A stretch of 64,000 bases of DNA from Ornithinimicrobium murale (lineage in GTDB: Bacteria; Actinomycetota; Actinomycetes; Actinomycetales; Dermatophilaceae), in assembly GCF_003352835.1 (NCBI RefSeq), contig NZ_QLVD01000023.1, forward strand, positions 124,001 to 188,000. Reading direction: 5' to 3'. Shown piece after piece: positions 62,966-64,000 of the stretch. The notes beneath the pieces were generated by a model. That model did no database searches. It was not told where the DNA came from and was given only the letters and a program-made list of their open reading frames with translations. A program made the translations under genes and the position numbers. The stretch's first letter is position 1; each line of letters begins with the position of its first letter.

Positions 62966-63678
62966 GCGGCGGCCTCGTCGATCAGGGCCAGGAAGGCCCC
63001 CTCGACCGACCCCGCACCGGTGCGTTCGAGCAGTTCGCTGGGTGTCCCGGCAGCCAGCACCCGCCCCTCGCGCAGCAGCGCGATGCGGTCACAGCGCTCG
63101 GCCTCGTCCATCACGTGGGTGGACACGAGCACCCCGGCCCCGCCGGCGGCCAGATCGGCGAAGGTGGCCCACAGGGAGCGGCGCAGCACCGGGTCCAGGC
63201 CGACCGTCGGCTCGTCGAGCACCAACAGCGATGGGTCACCGAGCAGAGCAGTGGCCAGGGACACCCGCGACTGCTGGCCCCCGGACATCGTGCCCACCAC
63301 CTGGTCACCCGCCTCCGCGAGGTCCACGGTCGCCAGCACCTGCCTGACCTGATCGGCACCCACGCCGTGGATGGCGGCAAAGAACTCCAGGTTCTCCCGG
63401 GCCGTCAGGTCGCTGTAGATCGCCCCCACCTGCGTCACATAACCGACCCGCCCGCGCACCCCAGGACTCCCGGCCTGCTGCCCCAGGACGCGCAGCGTTC
63501 CCTCCACACCGCTCTGGACCCCCACGATCGCTCGCATCAGCGTCGACTTGCCGCCCCCGGACGGCCCGACGATCCCGACCAGCTCCCCGGCACCGACGGT
63601 GAGGTCCAGGCCGTGCAGGACCTCGCGCCCGCCACGCGTGACCCGCAGGTCTGCCACCTCAACGACCGGCTCCACCAC
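62962..63678 (-). CDS. ABC transporter ATP-binding protein
   Basis: A 238-residue ATPase for the ABC-2 permease. Walker A is GIVGPSGGGKSTLMRAIV, the Q-loop region is VGYVTQVGAIYSDLT, the signature is TMSGGQQSRVSLATALL, Walker B is LLVLDEPTVGLDPVLR and the H-loop is VLVSTHVMDEAERCD. The start is set at the GTG at 63678 (a second GTG follows at once, 63675), with GGAGG just upstream; a longer frame to 63738 is not protein-like. ATGA overlap with the permease gene. Confidence 0.93.
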   Translation of the reverse strand: MVEPVVEVADLRVTRGGREVLHGLDLTVGAGELVGIVGPSGGGKSTLMRAIVGVQSGVEGTLRVLGQQAGSPGVRGRVGYVTQVGAIYSDLTARENLEFFAAIHGVGADQVRQVLATVDLAEAGDQVVGTMSGGQQSRVSLATALLGDPSLLVLDEPTVGLDPVLRRSLWATFADLAAGGAGVLVSTHVMDEAERCDRIALLREGRVLAAGTPSELLERTGAGSVEGAFLALIDEAAA

Positions 63679-63774
63679 GGCCCTCCTTCCGGGTCGACAT
63701 CCCTGTGGACACGGCACGCGGCATCCCACGGGCGCCACCGGACCACGCTAGACCCACCGCACCAGGACCGCGAG

Positions 63775-64000
63775 TCAGTGGCTGGCGGGTTCCCCGCTGG
63801 TGGACCGCGCCTGCCAGGTGCAGAGGCAGACCTCGTTGCCGTCCGCGTCGGCCAGCACCCAGAACGCGGGGGCACGACCGTCCGAGACCAGGCGGCCTCC
63901 AGCGGCCAGAGCCGCGGCGACCCGCTGCTCGGCGACATCGTGGGGCAGCGTCAGGTCGAAGTGGATCCGGTTGCGGTCGGTGCGCGGCGGATCCATGTCC
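63775..64000 (-). CDS. VOC/glyoxalase-like protein, C-terminal part (cut by window edge)
   Basis: The last 74 or so residues of a vicinal-oxygen-chelate-fold protein; the start lies right of the window. Visible: NRIHFDLTLPHDVAEQRVAA, then FWVLADADGNEVCLCTW and the end ARSTSGEPASH. The HFDL strand and the WVLADADGNEVCLC strand carry the metal-site positions of the Glyoxalase_6 type common in actinobacteria. The ATG at 63996 (MDPPRTDRN) is probably internal, since a full domain needs about 45 more residues upstream. Function not known. Confidence 0.8.
   Translation of the reverse strand, partial: DMDPPRTDRNRIHFDLTLPHDVAEQRVAAALAAGGRLVSDGRAPAFWVLADADGNEVCLCTWQARSTSGEPASH

Overview
The window is chromosomal DNA from a high-GC Gram-positive bacterium, most likely an actinobacterium of the Micrococcales (Intrasporangiaceae-like, for example near Ornithinimicrobium or Serinicoccus). 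This is inferred from about 70% GC, frequent GTG starts, gene pairs coupled by GTGA or ATGA overlaps, the mazG-eno-ftsB-DUF501-ppx gene order typical of actinobacteria, and an olefin cluster in which oleB and oleC are fused as in Micrococcus-type organisms. I see 53 protein genes (two cut by the window edges) and one tRNA. There is no rRNA, transposase, integrase, phage module or CRISPR array.

Layout, left half. The left edge cuts an old-yellow-enzyme-type oxidoreductase divergent from a LysR regulator (1-1220). Then come a MutL-family ASKHA protein with a small membrane protein, msrA, a hypothetical protein, a P-loop kinase-like protein, an hrpB helicase coupled to a methyltransferase, and a squalene-cyclase-like protein (1188-9206). 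A giant single-chain biotin carboxylase/carboxyltransferase (9340-14907) and an acidic lipoprotein (15176-16126) follow. The most coherent pathway is oleA-oleBC-oleD (16269-21012), for head-to-head condensation of fatty acyl-CoAs to long-chain olefins, followed by a secreted SGNH hydrolase. After this come nhaA, a nucleotidyltransferase, a thiolase, a DUF222/HNH nuclease gene with a LexA-like operator, and a Bax-inhibitor-1 protein.

Layout, middle. A secreted M14 carboxypeptidase, an ArfB-like ribosome rescue factor, a PaiB-like FMN protein and a membrane-anchored alpha/beta hydrolase run rightward (30660-35251). A three-gene leftward operon (small membrane protein, processive GT2 synthase, ConA-like lipoprotein) could make or handle an extracellular polysaccharide. 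Next are an odd tRNA with a UAA anticodon but a short variable loop, and the housekeeping run SurA-like lipoprotein-mazG-trmH / eno-ftsB-DUF501-ppx-udg, all leftward.

Layout, right half. This part is dominated by transport: an ABC-2 exporter with a divergent MarR-type regulator (45793-49013), an S9 peptidase, a MacB/FtsX-type ABC system next to a divergent histidine kinase/response regulator pair (51353-57087), a heterodimeric ABC exporter with complementary broken ATP sites (57194-61101), and another ABC-2 system (62216-63678). A VOC-family gene is cut by the right edge.

Two themes run through the whole window. One is a strongly over-represented octamer GTATGCCG/CGGCATAC in both orientations. 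The other is an unusual density of short tandem repeats. The coding ones have units divisible by three, while the intergenic ones upstream of msrA, the HNH gene and the SurA-like/mazG operon do not.
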